A DNA stretch of 64,000 nucleotides from assembly GCF_000003815.2 (NCBI RefSeq), contig NC_049982.1:22079978-22143977 (forward strand). The letters run 5' to 3'. This stretch comes from Branchiostoma floridae (Eukaryota; Chordata; Leptocardii; Amphioxiformes; Branchiostomatidae). Within the stretch, counting starts at the first letter, position 1. Each line of letters opens with the position of its first letter. Both the position numbers and the translations under genes were made by a program. This document shows, in pieces, positions 35,768-48,100 of this stretch. Below the pieces are notes generated by a model that saw only the letters and a program-made list of their open reading frames with translations, was not told the DNA's origin and made no database searches.

Positions 35768-35806
35768 TTGTTTGTTTGTTTGTTCATTTGTTTGTTTGTT
35801 TGTTTA
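35768..35806. repeat. (GTTT)n simple repeat
   Basis: A run of TTTG/GTTT units with one CATTTG interruption. Confidence 0.85.
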
Positions 35807-36680
35807 AGCATTTGTTTATTCGTGAGAATCTCATATCCGTCTGCATGCCACTTTTCATTAAGCTAATGAGTGGGGAGGTCATTGTTGGTTGTTAAAATAT
35901 AACAAAGATACAGACTTCATGGTTAAACACTTAACTAGAGTTGCACGGCCTTTTTACTTTGCCACAATCATTAAGGGTTATCATTGATTGTGGAAACAAT
36001 GATTATGTTCTCCTTGCATAGTTCATATCGGTTGATCATCTTCTCTTCCCAAATAAGCTGAAGATACAACTTCTTGGCAGTATGAAAGTCTTACATTAGC
36101 AAAGAATGTGTTTGTTCCTTATTGAGGCAATCAAACTTTGTTCAGCAATTATTTACTTACATAGAATTCTTGAGTGACGTTAGTAAAGTTTATACGAAAA
36201 GAGCACGGGGAAAAGAGGGTCATCCTTTACGTAAAACTGAATGACCACACAGTCAAAAAGATAAATGCTGAAAGGGCAGTTTGTGACAGGTATTGGCGTT
36301 GCTAGGCACTGAGCAAAGCTACAATAAATGGGTAGCCGTAAGGTCATCTTATGTAAGGAAGTACGCGTGATGAGACAAACTCACCTTTATCTGGTGACGT
36401 CGGGTGAGGAACAGACAGGGAAGAGCGGGAAATCTAGGATCACTTCGGGACAGTGACCTTTGAATGGAATACTCTTTCCGAGAAATTTACATCCCTTTCT
36501 GCGTACGTTCTGTCATCATCAAGGCTAAAACACGGTATGATGCCAGTTTCTTAAAGAAAACCACGTGCTCAGTCGGCTCAAACTACTGACAATGTCACTA
36601 CGTGGCACTGCATCCTGCATATTTAGTCTGTGACCAGAACCTCTGGTCGACAGACTTTTAGTTTTGTCACGTTTACGCGC

Positions 36681-37445
36681 GTTCGCAGCTGTATCTATAT
36701 GTTCTCGCTGTCTGAATCCTATGTGGTTTGGTAGGTCCTCTGTACTGAGGTTGACGATGATGCACGTGATTGTTTTTTTACGGCAGGTGGTTTTATTATG
36801 GATGTTATAAAAATAGCACCCCTACAAAATGTTCGTCTTCCGATGTATTGGTCCAGATCCTCTGCATGTGGGTCATGATGTAATCGGATATTGTCAAGCA
36901 GATGCATGGTTTTATCTGATCGTCAAAGTTATTCGCGTTCGCATCTGTATTTTCATGTTCCCGTTGTCGCATACGTACGTTATTTGGCAGGTCCTCTGCA
37001 CTGAGGTTGACGATGATGCACTTTTTTTTTTTCGCGGCTGCTGGTTTTATTATGGATGTATAAAACATAGCACCCCTACAATTTCTTCGTCTTGTGGTGT
37101 TTTGGTCCAGGGCCGCTTTGTTTGAGCCTTGCCAAAATAAAATATAGCAAGCAGATGCGTGGTTTTATCTGATCGTCAAAGTAATTCCCGTTCGCATCTG
37201 TATTTGCATGTTCCCGTTGTCGCATACATACGTTGTTTGGCAAGTCCTCTGCACTGAGGTTGACGATGATGCACTTTTTGTTCACGACTGCTGGTTTTAT
37301 TTAGCCTGAGTATCATCCGTATTCTACCTGAGTGTACGGAGCCCCGGTAGAAATAGGATGGTACCCAGGCTAGGTTTTATTATGGATGTATAAAAATATC
37401 ACCCCTACAATTTGTTCGTCTTACGGTGTTTTGGTCCAGGGCCGC
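36681..37445. repeat. Tandem repeat of an approximately 255-bp unit, three copies
   Basis: Units start with GTTCGCATCTGTAT at about 36681, 36937 and 37191, giving periods of 256 and 254. Each contains GCAGGTCCTCTGCACTGAGG or a close variant, TTGACGATGATGCAC, GGTTTTATTATGGATGT, AGCACCCCTACAA and TTTTGGTCCAG. Copy 3 is interrupted by the element at 37302-37372. Confidence 0.9.
37302..37372. mobile_element. 71-bp hairpin MITE with 9-bp target duplication
   Basis: The element runs from TAGCCTGAGTATCATCCGTA to the inverse of TAGCCTGGGTACCATCCTAT. It is flanked directly by GGTTTTATT at 37293-37301 and 37373-37381. The preceding tandem unit, near 37042, has a single GGTTTTATT followed by ATGGATG and is the empty site. 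Confidence 0.9.
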
Positions 37446-40400
37446 TTTGACAGTTGTTCACCTTTCTCGAAATATGTTGGATTATGATTTTACTATACAC
37501 ACAAGTGGACAGTTGTTCACCTTGCTCGAAATATGTCAACATCTGTGACCAGCTGTTCATGTTGTCAACCACAGCTGCGACCAGCTGATCATGATATGTT
37601 TGACAACTTCGATTTATGAACTTTGAATATGACAGTATCTCCTATTTATTGTGATTTTATGTAGCTGCGGGTCAATGGCCATTTACGTTTTAAAAGAACA
37701 TGGTTGTACTTTTATTATGATAATGCTGTCTTCATATATACTTGTACCTTCAGCCTCTTGTTATGGTTGTAGTAATGTCAGAAACCCAAGTTTGCCAAGA
37801 CTAGCCTAAATAGACAAAGCTGGGTGAACGCACTACACGATGAAGCTTGTAAGCCACATCATGAATTATAAAATTACATCAAGGTCCTGTTCCGTGCTTC
37901 ATACTTATTACGTCCATAACAGAAACATGTTTGTAGCAATTGCAGGTGTGTCTTCTGTGAACGTGCCAGTGTATTAGACCATCCGGTTACTTATCGTCAC
38001 CATAACTTTAGACTTTGACCGCATGTTATCTCACAATCCATACCTGTTTAGGTCTTTAACATTAAGATTCACATTGACACAGACATATTAAGCAACTTTA
38101 AATAAAACGATATAGTTAACACCATGAAAAGAATCATTATAGGATATAAGCACAACGTCACACACCAAAGAAGACAAAACAAGCAACATATACCAGACCG
38201 ACGTCACAGACTATGTTACCTACGGTCACTTGTTTCTTCTTCCGTTTGTCGCAGATTTCCATAAAATGGAAACTCTGGGAGGTTACGGAAAATGCATACT
38301 ATATGTAGAATGAATGAATGTACTGCACACATAGGTCTGACATGGTACAAAGTTGGCGAGTCCCTGAAGTGGTTGGTTCTGTATCTAATTTCTTTTGACA
38401 TGTCTGAGCCCTTTTCATGTCTTAAGTTCTGACGGTAAAACGGGTCATGGCGTAATTTATCGTAGCAACCAGAAAATACGCTTCAGTGACCAGGAAGTGA
38501 GGTAACGGCGCCTGACAAGTGTATCCAACATTACACACGGCATGACACACACAGGAAACCCTGAGGCGGGCTGCTGACGTGACGTGACTCCGCGCTCCGG
38601 CACGGATACAGGAAGCTTCGGTTTCGGTTTAACAGGATCTATCAAGGCGCAATCAAAACTTGATGTTGTAGTTGTACCATGCATATGTGTTACAGAATCT
38701 AACTAGACATCAAACGTCTGATACATCCATGAAACATATAGAGTATTTTTTGTGACTTTCGCGTTTCATTCATCATTGTGAATTTCTCGCTAATTCTATC
38801 TACATTTTCTTGCCTTCCTGTGTCCAAATTGCCGGGCACTATTCTTCCCATCCTACAAATCTACAGTTACACCATTCTCTACCTCACATCCTAATACTGT
38901 GCAAATATTCCAATAACTGCCAACACACACTAGAACAAACATACACAAGATCAAAAACAATAATCTTTGAAAAAAATGTTTCATAACTGCAAAACGTAAC
39001 AAATTTCTGACATGTTTGAAATTGTGGTGAAAGACGAAATAATCCACAGTGTGACAATGAAACATATACCGTAAGCCAGTTATTGATAGTGTGATGCTAT
39101 GACGTTTCCTTAAATCAATAACAGGACACTTTTATTCAGACAGAACACAAATATTTGCGATTGTGTGCGCGTATCCTGCAAAGCATAATTCCACGATAAG
39201 TGTATTAATCGTGGCACACTTGTAGATACAATAGCATTCACAAGAATACAACCATCAGTTGGCGTTTGTCAAATTCCCGTTTGTAGAAAGAGTGCGTTAG
39301 AAAAAAATGGTGGTTTTCCCGGAACAACCTAAATATTCCATGGCAGCGGGACTACCCTTGCTTCAGATAGAACCTGCTCCGACGCGCGATTCTGTCTCGC
39401 AGACGGTCGTTTACCGTTGCGGTTTGAAAATGTCAGTGCCACATTATAACTTTGACAAGAGGCAAAACGTAAAAGAAGCAACATTCAAAGTACAAATGAA
39501 AATCTCAGCATCGTGCAAAATGGTATGGAAATTAGTGAGACGAAAAATTGCATCCGCTAGGGTTCGAAACCAGGTTGAAAAAGCCCGATTCTATCACAGG
39601 CCATGAAACATCACGGTGTTAACGTTTTTTTAACGCAGCATAGAGTTTGTCAATACTGTGACCTACATCAAGTAGAAGATGAACGAAAATTTATCTTAGA
39701 CGACTGTTAATTGTATAACAAGGAAAAAATTGTGCTTTATAGCTGTATCAAAGAAGAATTTCCGTACTTATTCAACTTATTGTGCTCTACAGCTGTATCA
39801 AAGAGTTTCCGTACCTTGAACACGGATAAATGTCGAATGCGCTTAGACGAACCTTGTATGAGAAACATTATCTGTTCCTACATCTACACATGCACAAAGA
39901 AGCGAGAAGATGTTGAATTTTCTATTAGCTTATTATAATACCTTTGTATAGTTAGCTCATGTATTGTTGTTTGTACTTTCCTTTATATGTCTGTTGCGTC
40001 ATACTATAACGATCTGTGTCTAGCCCGTCGAGACATGAATGTACACGCTGATAAAGGTCTTTCATTCATTAATGTGATAAATTTAAAGTGCATCGTCCTG
40101 TGATGTGGCATCGACATTTTCAAAAAGCAGCGACCATTAACGTTATAACGAGACGGAAATCTGTGAGTATTTGATTGATCAGACCGTCCACAAGCAAAGT
40201 GCCCACCACTGATGTGATGTGATGTGAAATGCCATCTTCCACCAAATCAAACTCTGACCTGTCTTTCTTACAGGAGGATCGTAGGGCATATGTTTTGCAC
40301 TTTTATGGCGTGTTGCCCTAATAATATCATTGCAAACAAAATATACAATAAGAAAAATACAAATCACGTGATTACTGTTTTCTTTTCATTTAATTGTTGT

Positions 40401-41346
40401 TGTTTTGCAGTTTCTAATCAATAATGATGTTCGCAATCACACAGATTAAGAAAATTCACGCTTTTATCGAGAAAGTGAAGGTCGATGTGTACTGACCTTT
40501 TGTGTGTGTACCCGTCTGGTATGTTTCATGTTCAGTTTCCATAGTGACATAATGACGATGGTACAGTGTTGTTTTTCGTCGAGACAACATTTCTACACGA
40601 CTAAGATTGAGTTCTACGACTGTTTGCGTCAAGAAAAGAAGTACCCTTGCCCTCTAATACATCCTCCAGGCTGTGCTACTGAGTTCTGGCACCTCCAGGC
40701 AGTCCCAAGATTTTTCACGTCACATATAGTCAACGCCGTGAGGCATGTCATCAACAGCTTGGCGCTCAGCTTTACATGGGATCTAGGGATATAACGTTAT
40801 ATGAGCTTCGAATTCCTCGCGACCGGGAAATAGTCGTGAACGGACAGGGAAGGCTAAGGTATACGTCTTGTTTCATGTTTGGATTACTTCTATTACAATT
40901 AAATCCATTAGATTGTTTTCATATGTACGTTCATCTGAAAGCTACAAAGAGAAGACGATCCTTGGAAGATACCAAAACGTGTCTTGGGTGTGTGTTTCAG
41001 AAATCCGGAAGTCGGTCGACTGGTTGTCTCAGGTGTTCTACCTGATTGGTTACCACGTCAGGGCGGCTCATTTGCATAGTCAACAGACACCTTTGGCCCC
41101 AGCGCAGTGTGGTATACTGTATTTATCGCCGCCATTTCTCCAGTGTTTGTGACAGGTTCCTTGTTGGGTGGCACGTTCGTACCTAACATATCCACGTTCC
41201 GAGCGGCAGAGATGAGGTGAGATGTTCCCGGGATAGCTCACCTGCTGGGCCGGTAGGACGGACGGACAGAGAAGCCTGGCGGCCGGCGGTGCGTCTGAGC
41301 CACCCCTGCCCTGCGCACCTTCCACCTGCGCCGTATCCAGGTCGAC

Positions 41347-42936
41347 ATGGCGAATACCTCATTCACCACGGCGTTCACGGAAGCGCTCAGCACCTCGGCC
41401 CCGACGCTGACCCCCGCCACTGCCAACCTGGTCGGGACCAACAGTTCGCCGTCCCCCGTGCAGGATCTCAACACCACCGACAGCGCGGCCGTGGACGGGG
41501 CGGTAGCCGCACGGGGTCTCTTCCTGGCCTTGTTCCTTCTACTCGGCCTTCTGGGAAATAGTCTCCTGATCGCGACCATCGCCAGCGCCGAGAGACTCCG
41601 CAATGTCGTCTTCAATATCTTCCTCATCAACCTGGCCACGACGAACCTAGCGGACTGTCTTCTGAACATCCCCTTCGTGCTGGCTTCCACCACGGCTGCG
41701 GATGGTCTACCTCTCAACAGTACCGCCACAATTCTCCCCTGTCAGTTCAACTCCTTCTTCGTGCAGTTTATAAACATCGAGCTTATCCTGCTGATCTGCA
41801 CGATGTGTTGGGACCGGGTGATGGCCCTGCGTGAACCTCTGCAGTACAGCGTGCTGGCGTCCCCTCTTCGCGCAGGGGCCGTGCTCGGGTACACCTGGGC
41901 TCACAGCCTGGCCTTCTCCCTCTGCATCCTCATCGGCACGCCTACCTCTGTGTACTACAGCGCCCGGTTCCTATGTTCGCTGTCGCCCCACGACTCGCTG
42001 GCGTACGTCGTGGTGGTGTCCATCTTCTGCTTCCTCCTGCCCTTGCTGATGATCATCATGGCGTTCTGCGTCATCCTCAAGTACATCGTGTCGGAGCGGA
42101 GCCGTGTCAAGGCGATGGGCCAGTTCCAGTACACGGACGCAGTGCTGCCGCACGACCAGGCCTTCTGGGCTGAGGTGGACATAGCCAAGCTAACAGGGAT
42201 GATAGTGGTGTCCTTTATCGTCCTCAGGGCACCCTACATCATGACAGCGCTCATCCACGTGTACACCGCCTCTCAGGCCGACTTGGACTACGCCAGCCAA
42301 GTAGACACCACTCTAGTCTGGCTCATGTTCAGCCATGCTGTTTTCTTGCCAATCGTTGCTTTTAGTAAGAAAAAGGAGCTGGGACAAGCCTTTAAAGACA
42401 TGGTCTTGTGCAGGAAAAGCAATTCTATCATAGACTCTGCCAAAGATAACACACTCACCACGCAAGTGGCCTTTGACCAGGAGCTGAGACATTCCAAAGC
42501 GAGACTCCCGACCAGTCCGACCTTTAACGTGCCGGTGCTGTTCTCCACAAGTGAGGGTCTCCACTATCACGTGTCGAGTCAGGAGAGACTGTCCATCCAG
42601 GCAGCCGACTTCAGCTCCTTAGAGTCGGGCATGAAGTCTCCTGACATGCTCCTTAGCGGGAGTAAGAAGTGCGACGTGGATGAGGGGGGAGGGAACGACA
42701 GCGGGACGGAGATGTCCCAGGAGGAGGAGTCTGACGGGGAGGCCACGGGGGAGTCGGCGGGACAGGAGCTGACCACGCCCCGCCTGTGGGACCGGGAGAC
42801 CCCGGTGGAGTCGTCGGGACAGGAGCTCACCACGCCCCGTCTGGAGAAGGGAGGAAGTTTCCCAAGGTTACGACCGCTGTCACAGACTGACATCTCCCTG
42901 AACAGGATCCGCACGAGTTCATCCTCAGCACCATAA
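41347..42936 (+). CDS. Intronless orphan class A (rhodopsin-like) GPCR
   Basis: A single exon encodes 529 residues; an in-frame TGA lies 17 codons before the ATG, which supports the start. Sequons at N3, N32, N42 and N124 lie in the extracellular N-terminus or first loop. Seven membrane segments fit about 57-79, 90-112, 134-158, 176-198, 218-246, 281-305 and 321-340, with a likely disulfide C132-C210. Class A marks present are GN at 70-71, LATTNLAD in TM2, W184 in TM4, P232 in TM5 and P296 in TM6 (LRAPY, not CWxP). The DRY position reads DRV (156-158) and the NPxxY position reads LPIVA (334-338), so both switches are altered. The long acidic C-tail holds a duplicated GQELTTPRL. It may belong with vertebrate orphan receptors, but I cannot assign a ligand or an orthologue. 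Confidence 0.88.
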   Translation: MANTSFTTAFTEALSTSAPTLTPATANLVGTNSSPSPVQDLNTTDSAAVDGAVAARGLFLALFLLLGLLGNSLLIATIASAERLRNVVFNIFLINLATTNLADCLLNIPFVLASTTAADGLPLNSTATILPCQFNSFFVQFINIELILLICTMCWDRVMALREPLQYSVLASPLRAGAVLGYTWAHSLAFSLCILIGTPTSVYYSARFLCSLSPHDSLAYVVVVSIFCFLLPLLMIIMAFCVILKYIVSERSRVKAMGQFQYTDAVLPHDQAFWAEVDIAKLTGMIVVSFIVLRAPYIMTALIHVYTASQADLDYASQVDTTLVWLMFSHAVFLPIVAFSKKKELGQAFKDMVLCRKSNSIIDSAKDNTLTTQVAFDQELRHSKARLPTSPTFNVPVLFSTSEGLHYHVSSQERLSIQAADFSSLESGMKSPDMLLSGSKKCDVDEGGGNDSGTEMSQEEESDGEATGESAGQELTTPRLWDRETPVESSGQELTTPRLEKGGSFPRLRPLSQTDISLNRIRTSSSSAP

Positions 42937-44055
42937 CCACAAGTAAGTCCGACTAACTCTGATTCTACATGTAGACGTTCCAGTCACATGTAGAATGTAT
43001 GTAAAGTTAGGAGGACTGGTCTCAGCTCTCACAAGGAAACATAAACAGAGCTAGTTCCTCAACAAAGTGTTTTTTCTAAATACAAGCCCTACATTGGTTC
43101 TTTTAATATATAAGATTCACAAACCAAAATGTTTTTTTCTTACTTACCAAGTAAGTCAAATTCAAACAAAAACAAAAGAACCAAAGTTGCCAAGATTCAA
43201 ATATTTGAGACAAATATTTGTAATTGTTTTATGGCAAACAACCACTCAAAGATTATCATGATCAGGTGGTCCAGACACTATGGCTCCTTGTCCTGCAGTG
43301 CCTTTGTGAGATGAAACAAAACTGACATAAAAGCATCCCGTGACAAGACCTGAGCATGTCGAGCTGTCATCTCACGTTTGGTGCATCACCAGGCTTTGTT
43401 CTGTGGGTGTGCAGGTAGAACGCATTACCTGTGCACACCATGAGGCTGGGTTTGGGGGAAGTAGGGTCAAGTGCTCTTCAGAACATAATAACCAAAGTGA
43501 CATGACATTTCCCCATCACAGTGTAGCCATAGCAACATGGCATTGTCCTCCTTGTAATCACTTTTACTGCATTAAAGAGGACATGGAACAAATTCAAATT
43601 CACATTCTTGCTGAGGGTAAACTGACATCATGGTGCATAATACTTAGAATAAAACACTTTCATTGACAGTCTTCATGTGTTCCCCCAAGCTCACCTGTCC
43701 CCAAATGACCTGTAAGAGTATTTATTGTTACCTCCATGAAATGTCATGGAATGGAGGTTATATTTTCTGTTATGTGTCTCTGTCTGTGTAGATGATTACT
43801 CAAGAACGGCTGGATGGATTGGTTTCATACTTGTTGTGTTGGTGGGGTGTGATGAAAGCTCGAATCGATGAGATTTTGGGAGCCGTATCTGTCGTTAAAA
43901 TCGATGTAATAATATCAGAAATCACCCCTATATCTGTGAAATATTGGAACAGGCATGTCCCGGTGACGTATGTAGGTCAGGTAATTAATCACCCGTGGGC
44001 CATGTAGACAGCAGCTAACAGTTGGCAGTTGCGGCCAGGCAGCTGCTGTGATTAA

Positions 44056-44534
44056 GGTCTCATTGATGATTTTCTTCTTCCCATAGACTTCTATGTTATA
44101 ATTCGTGGTTTAAATGGGCGCGTTTATAATGAAGCTACGTGAAATTTCAGCAGATTTTTCATTCTATGTAGAGCACATTTACCCTATATCGTGGGAAAAA
44201 ATTGGCAACGTAAACTATACGTAGGAACTTTTTTTATAGCAATTACAAACTACGATTAGTCAATCCCCACAAAAGGCACTTTTTCGCTGCTAGTGTACAA
44301 CCGCACCACTCAGAACCCACGACTGTGTACCTCCGACCTAGCGCGCGGCTGCAAAACTTTACCTGCTAATTTATTCAGTTACAAATAAGCTTTCACCAAT
44401 CTAACTTTTGAGATCAGTTCCTCTGGCTAAAAGGGAATTTCTCACCGCTAAAAACATGCGTCCGTGCAGCTGTTCATTTTTGGCTCGGATCTCTTTTAGG
44501 GTACCCACTCGCGGAGTAATACATCAATGAGACC
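44056..44534. mobile_element. Non-autonomous TTAA-target element (piggyBac/Kolobok type)
   Basis: A 13-base perfect terminal inverted repeat, GGTCTCATTGATG at 44056-44068 and its complement at 44522-44534, is flanked on both sides by TTAA (44052-44055 and 44535-44538). TTAA target duplication is typical of the piggyBac and Kolobok superfamilies. The 479-base body has no long open frame, so a transposase must come from elsewhere. Confidence 0.75.
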
Positions 44535-44956
44535 TTAATGACAGTCTGGGCATAAGTGAAGCAGGGCTCTGAATCCAAACAAGCCCTTCAACTGTGGTTT
44601 GAAAAATAACCAGCCAGCAGTAAGTTCAAACTAAAACTTCACTGTACCTACATTTTGTAATTCTATGTCTGTATGTGCCTTCAGGTCAATAAGTAAAGCT
44701 GCCCTTAACAATATTAACATCATAGATATGTGGCAGTATGAAAAACTAAGATGCATTGTAATTATCACACTTTGCATTGATTATGCAAATTAGGCCCTTA
44801 TTTGCATGAATGATATCTGTACATGTTCCACCTTTCATATACAACATATCTTACATTTATCAAGGTCCTATTGTGGAACACATTGTAATAGTAGGAGATC
44901 CTCATTATAAATGCTAATCAACTATTAATTTCTATAAATTGCATACTTCTGCAGGT

Positions 44957-45145
44957 AAGACGTAAAGATCTCGGACTAAAGTTTGCCAAATCCCTTCTTC
45001 TTTCTAACTTTCCCAACTTCCTCCCACCACACCGCTCTGAGGCACATAGTATAACCTCATAATGCTGACAACCTTAGACAGTTTAAATGCCAAACATCAC
45101 GCTTCAGGAACGCCACGCTACCATATGCCGTCGACCTCTTAAACA
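44957..45145 (+). pseudogene. 3' remnant of a non-LTR retrotransposon reverse transcriptase
   Basis: Conceptual translation gives RRKDLGLKFAKSLLLSNF, then LPPHRSEAHSITS, and after a one-base frame change NADNLRQFKCQTSRF and RNATLPYAVDLLN. This matches the usual C-terminal end of LINE ORF2 proteins (basic stretch, then F-R-N-x-x-x-P-Y-x-x-x-L-L-N). It is truncated at the 5' end and frameshifted. Confidence 0.65.
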
Positions 45146-48100
45146 CACATTACACAATTAAGTGTCACATTTTAATAATTACTTATCAGATGGACATTCT
45201 CTGTGTCATTAAATGAATACACCACTTCTTTCCCATAACATTTATAACCATTACTCTCAAATACAACCGACCATAAACATACATACTATCCACAAAAAAG
45301 CAATAAATATTTCATGGAGGTATGAGGTCCCCGAACTCTAGTTCTTTATGCTGTGTACTGGTGTTTTTATGACAGTTTCTGAATGTAAAGAGGACTTTCT
45401 ATTGACATTGATTATTTAACCTGAGCTATAAAATACTTAACTCTCAGAAAAGTCGAACAAGGAAAATTGGAAACTTATCAAGAAAATCTGGGCACTTTGT
45501 TTTTGCAACCCACTCCCACAGTATGTACCTGTTGCTCATCTAAAAAATAAATGATCATACCAAAAGGGATATCATTATTGTAAAGCACAATAAACACGCT
45601 TGCCTATGATACAGATAAGGTGGAACAAAGCCAAGTTTTAAAACATTTTTTTTATATATGTAGCATGGCATGGCAAACACATCAATGTCCTTTAAAAACT
45701 TGACTTCTGTACAAACATACTTCAATTCCATTTATATTACCCAATCTTGATTCAGAAACTCACTGTTTAAGGCAAATATTTTTTTAAAGATTCCATTATA
45801 CAATACGCCCTTCAAACAGTTCAGCCTTGGCCTCAATAGACCTTTATTTACGACCTTCATTTACAACCTTCATTTATGATGATAATTTACAATTCTGACA
45901 GAGGGGTTAATCCTCTTGTTGTTGTGCAATAATTACAAGTCATATTACTTTGATGGTGCATTGCAACATTCAAACACTTGAAATATACAATCAGGCACTC
46001 CATTTGCTGTATAGGCACTGCTATCCTGAGAGTTAGATAGCAATCTAACAGGTGGGCAAGTATTGATTATGACAATTTGGCCCGTGATACTAACTCGGCT
46101 CAACACTCTATCAACTCAGTAAGGGTTAGGATTAGGTATAGGGTCAGGTTTTGGGTTAGGGTGTTGGACTGACTGGACTAGGGTATTGGACCGAGGTGGT
46201 CTGACTGGACATGGGCCAAGTTGTTAAAGGGCCAAAGCGCCTGACAATTCTTACTTTTCATGTCCATCGTAGCATGTAATCACAGGTAAATATTGTGTCC
46301 AGGAAAAGAGACCAAGGACAGTTTCACAACCCACTGAACCCTACTGTCATGGTGCTGGACTTCTAGGTGCATTGTCAGTATCTGTAGCAGGACAGCCGAA
46401 TACAACACAACTCTCACTACTCAGTGTGAGAAGTGCCGATCATTGGTAACATATTTGGGACCAACATTATTGACAAAATTGGAGTTGGGTGCTCTACCTG
46501 GGACCCACCTGAAGTGCCAAACTGTCAGTACCAAGTTGGCAACGTACTATAATCTGTACCTCATGGATTGTGTCATATTGGCTCAACAATTAGGGTGTTT
46601 GGCCCAAAACCAATACGTCCCTTGACATGTCACCAATGTTGTGCACTTTGGAAAAGGCACATAACATGACTTCCCTCACACCACCCAGGTGAAGAAATGA
46701 TGTACCTGACATCAGTTACAGAGATAAAAGGCAGTGGGAGGAGAGGGATGGGTTCTGCCTCCCAATAACATGCCCCAGATATAGTAGATAACCCGGCCCA
46801 TTGCCCCTATGGCATAAAAAAGGTTATACAATTGCCTTTATCTGTACCTTTTTACCTGCGTTATTGCCTAGCAGCTTAGCTGATAAGTACTGGTGTAATC
46901 CTCCTCTTAAACCAGCTATGTTTGGAAACCATTTTGTTTGGAATGGAAAGTGATGCAGGTGCCTTGCTGCACTGATGTACATTTGCAGGCACTAACTACA
47001 TTTTGTATATGAAAAAAAAAGCATTTTAAAACACACTGTGCATGTGGTCAAACCTTTTTCTCAATACACTTTGTCTTTCTCTTCAAATGACCACATTAAA
47101 CATTGGAAGTAAGTGAAGGAAAATGAAAAGGTGTAGAATTTCTTTAGTATATTTTTAGATTCTTGTTTGCTGTGGTTTACTTATGATGTACATAATATGA
47201 GGCTAAGGGTCTGTCAATCGGAGCAACTGCACCACAGAAAGTCAGTAGTACTTTGCAGGCACTGAATTTAAACTGGAGTTGTAGGTGTAATCCAGCATCA
47301 AGTAAGATGTAATCCAGCATCACACATGATCAGTGTTCGTCTAGCATATTTTGTGTTGTTTTAAAAAAAGAATTAGGTTACTCTTCGAGGGAAATGATTA
47401 TTGTTCAGGATAAAACAGCTGATTACCGTGATGACGTCACCTCTCAGCCCACCTGTACTCTGGCTTCCTGTCCTCAACAATTAGACAACACTTAAGGCTA
47501 TTGAGATGTTAGGTATGAGAAAGCTGAACAAACTTTCAACTTTGCAAACTAGACACAACATAGACCAACCTACAGCAAAACTACTACACACTCAGGTTGC
47601 CCAATATGTATGACACATTGTACAGGTACAGGTGGCATTAAGATACCAGTTTACATACAGGCCACTTTGAGTGCATTTTGTGTTGAGGTTTTGCATCTAT
47701 GTCCCTTAAGTAGAGCTTAACAGGGAGAAAGACTCATAGCTAGTCATAATCTGGTTCCCCAACACAATTCTCCACTCCAAAACGTGGTCTAAAACATGCC
47801 TGAATGGCACAAAAAGTCGCAGACCAAACCCTTCCCTAGTACTTAATGTATGCTCTGAGCCTACCTTAGATACCAGATCTGTTTGTATTATCTACATAAA
47901 AGGATGATGATGAGACTGAAAACAACAACATGGCAAAGAAAGTGACCTTGGTTAAACCCAGAGAGTGAGCTGCGTGGTTACCTGTTGCTAAGGCTCTGCA
48001 GATTAGGCTGTTCCAGTTGGGCTGCACTGCACAATGGTGCTTCACAAGATATGCCACACGCCATTGCACAGGCATACGTGTGCTGCTGCCTCTAATTCTC

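Larger units (their letters stand above)
31476..41346. other. Largely intergenic region between FAXC and the GPCR gene
   Basis: No multi-exon gene is recognisable here. It includes the presumed FAXC promoter region just above 31475, an RE1-like site at 31713-31729, a possible divergent first exon at 32250-32312, a poly-C run at about 32202-32216, a 26-bp palindrome at 33995-34020, and tandem repeats at 35111-35625 and 36681-37445. The 99-codon frame at 39307-39606 has no family features I recognise. Confidence 0.6.

Noticed and set aside
39555-39575. B-box-like GGTTCGAAACC
   Set aside because: There is no A box at the right distance upstream and no cloverleaf can be drawn, so it is not a tRNA gene or a clear SINE.
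46120-46190. Telomere-like GGGTTAGG text
   Set aside because: Only a few imperfect copies occur, mixed with GGATTAGG and GGTATAGG; this is not a convincing interstitial telomeric repeat.
46341-46360. CTGTCATGGTGCTGGAC as another RE1 site
   Set aside because: One base is missing between the half-sites relative to the canonical spacing, and the left half differs; not counted.
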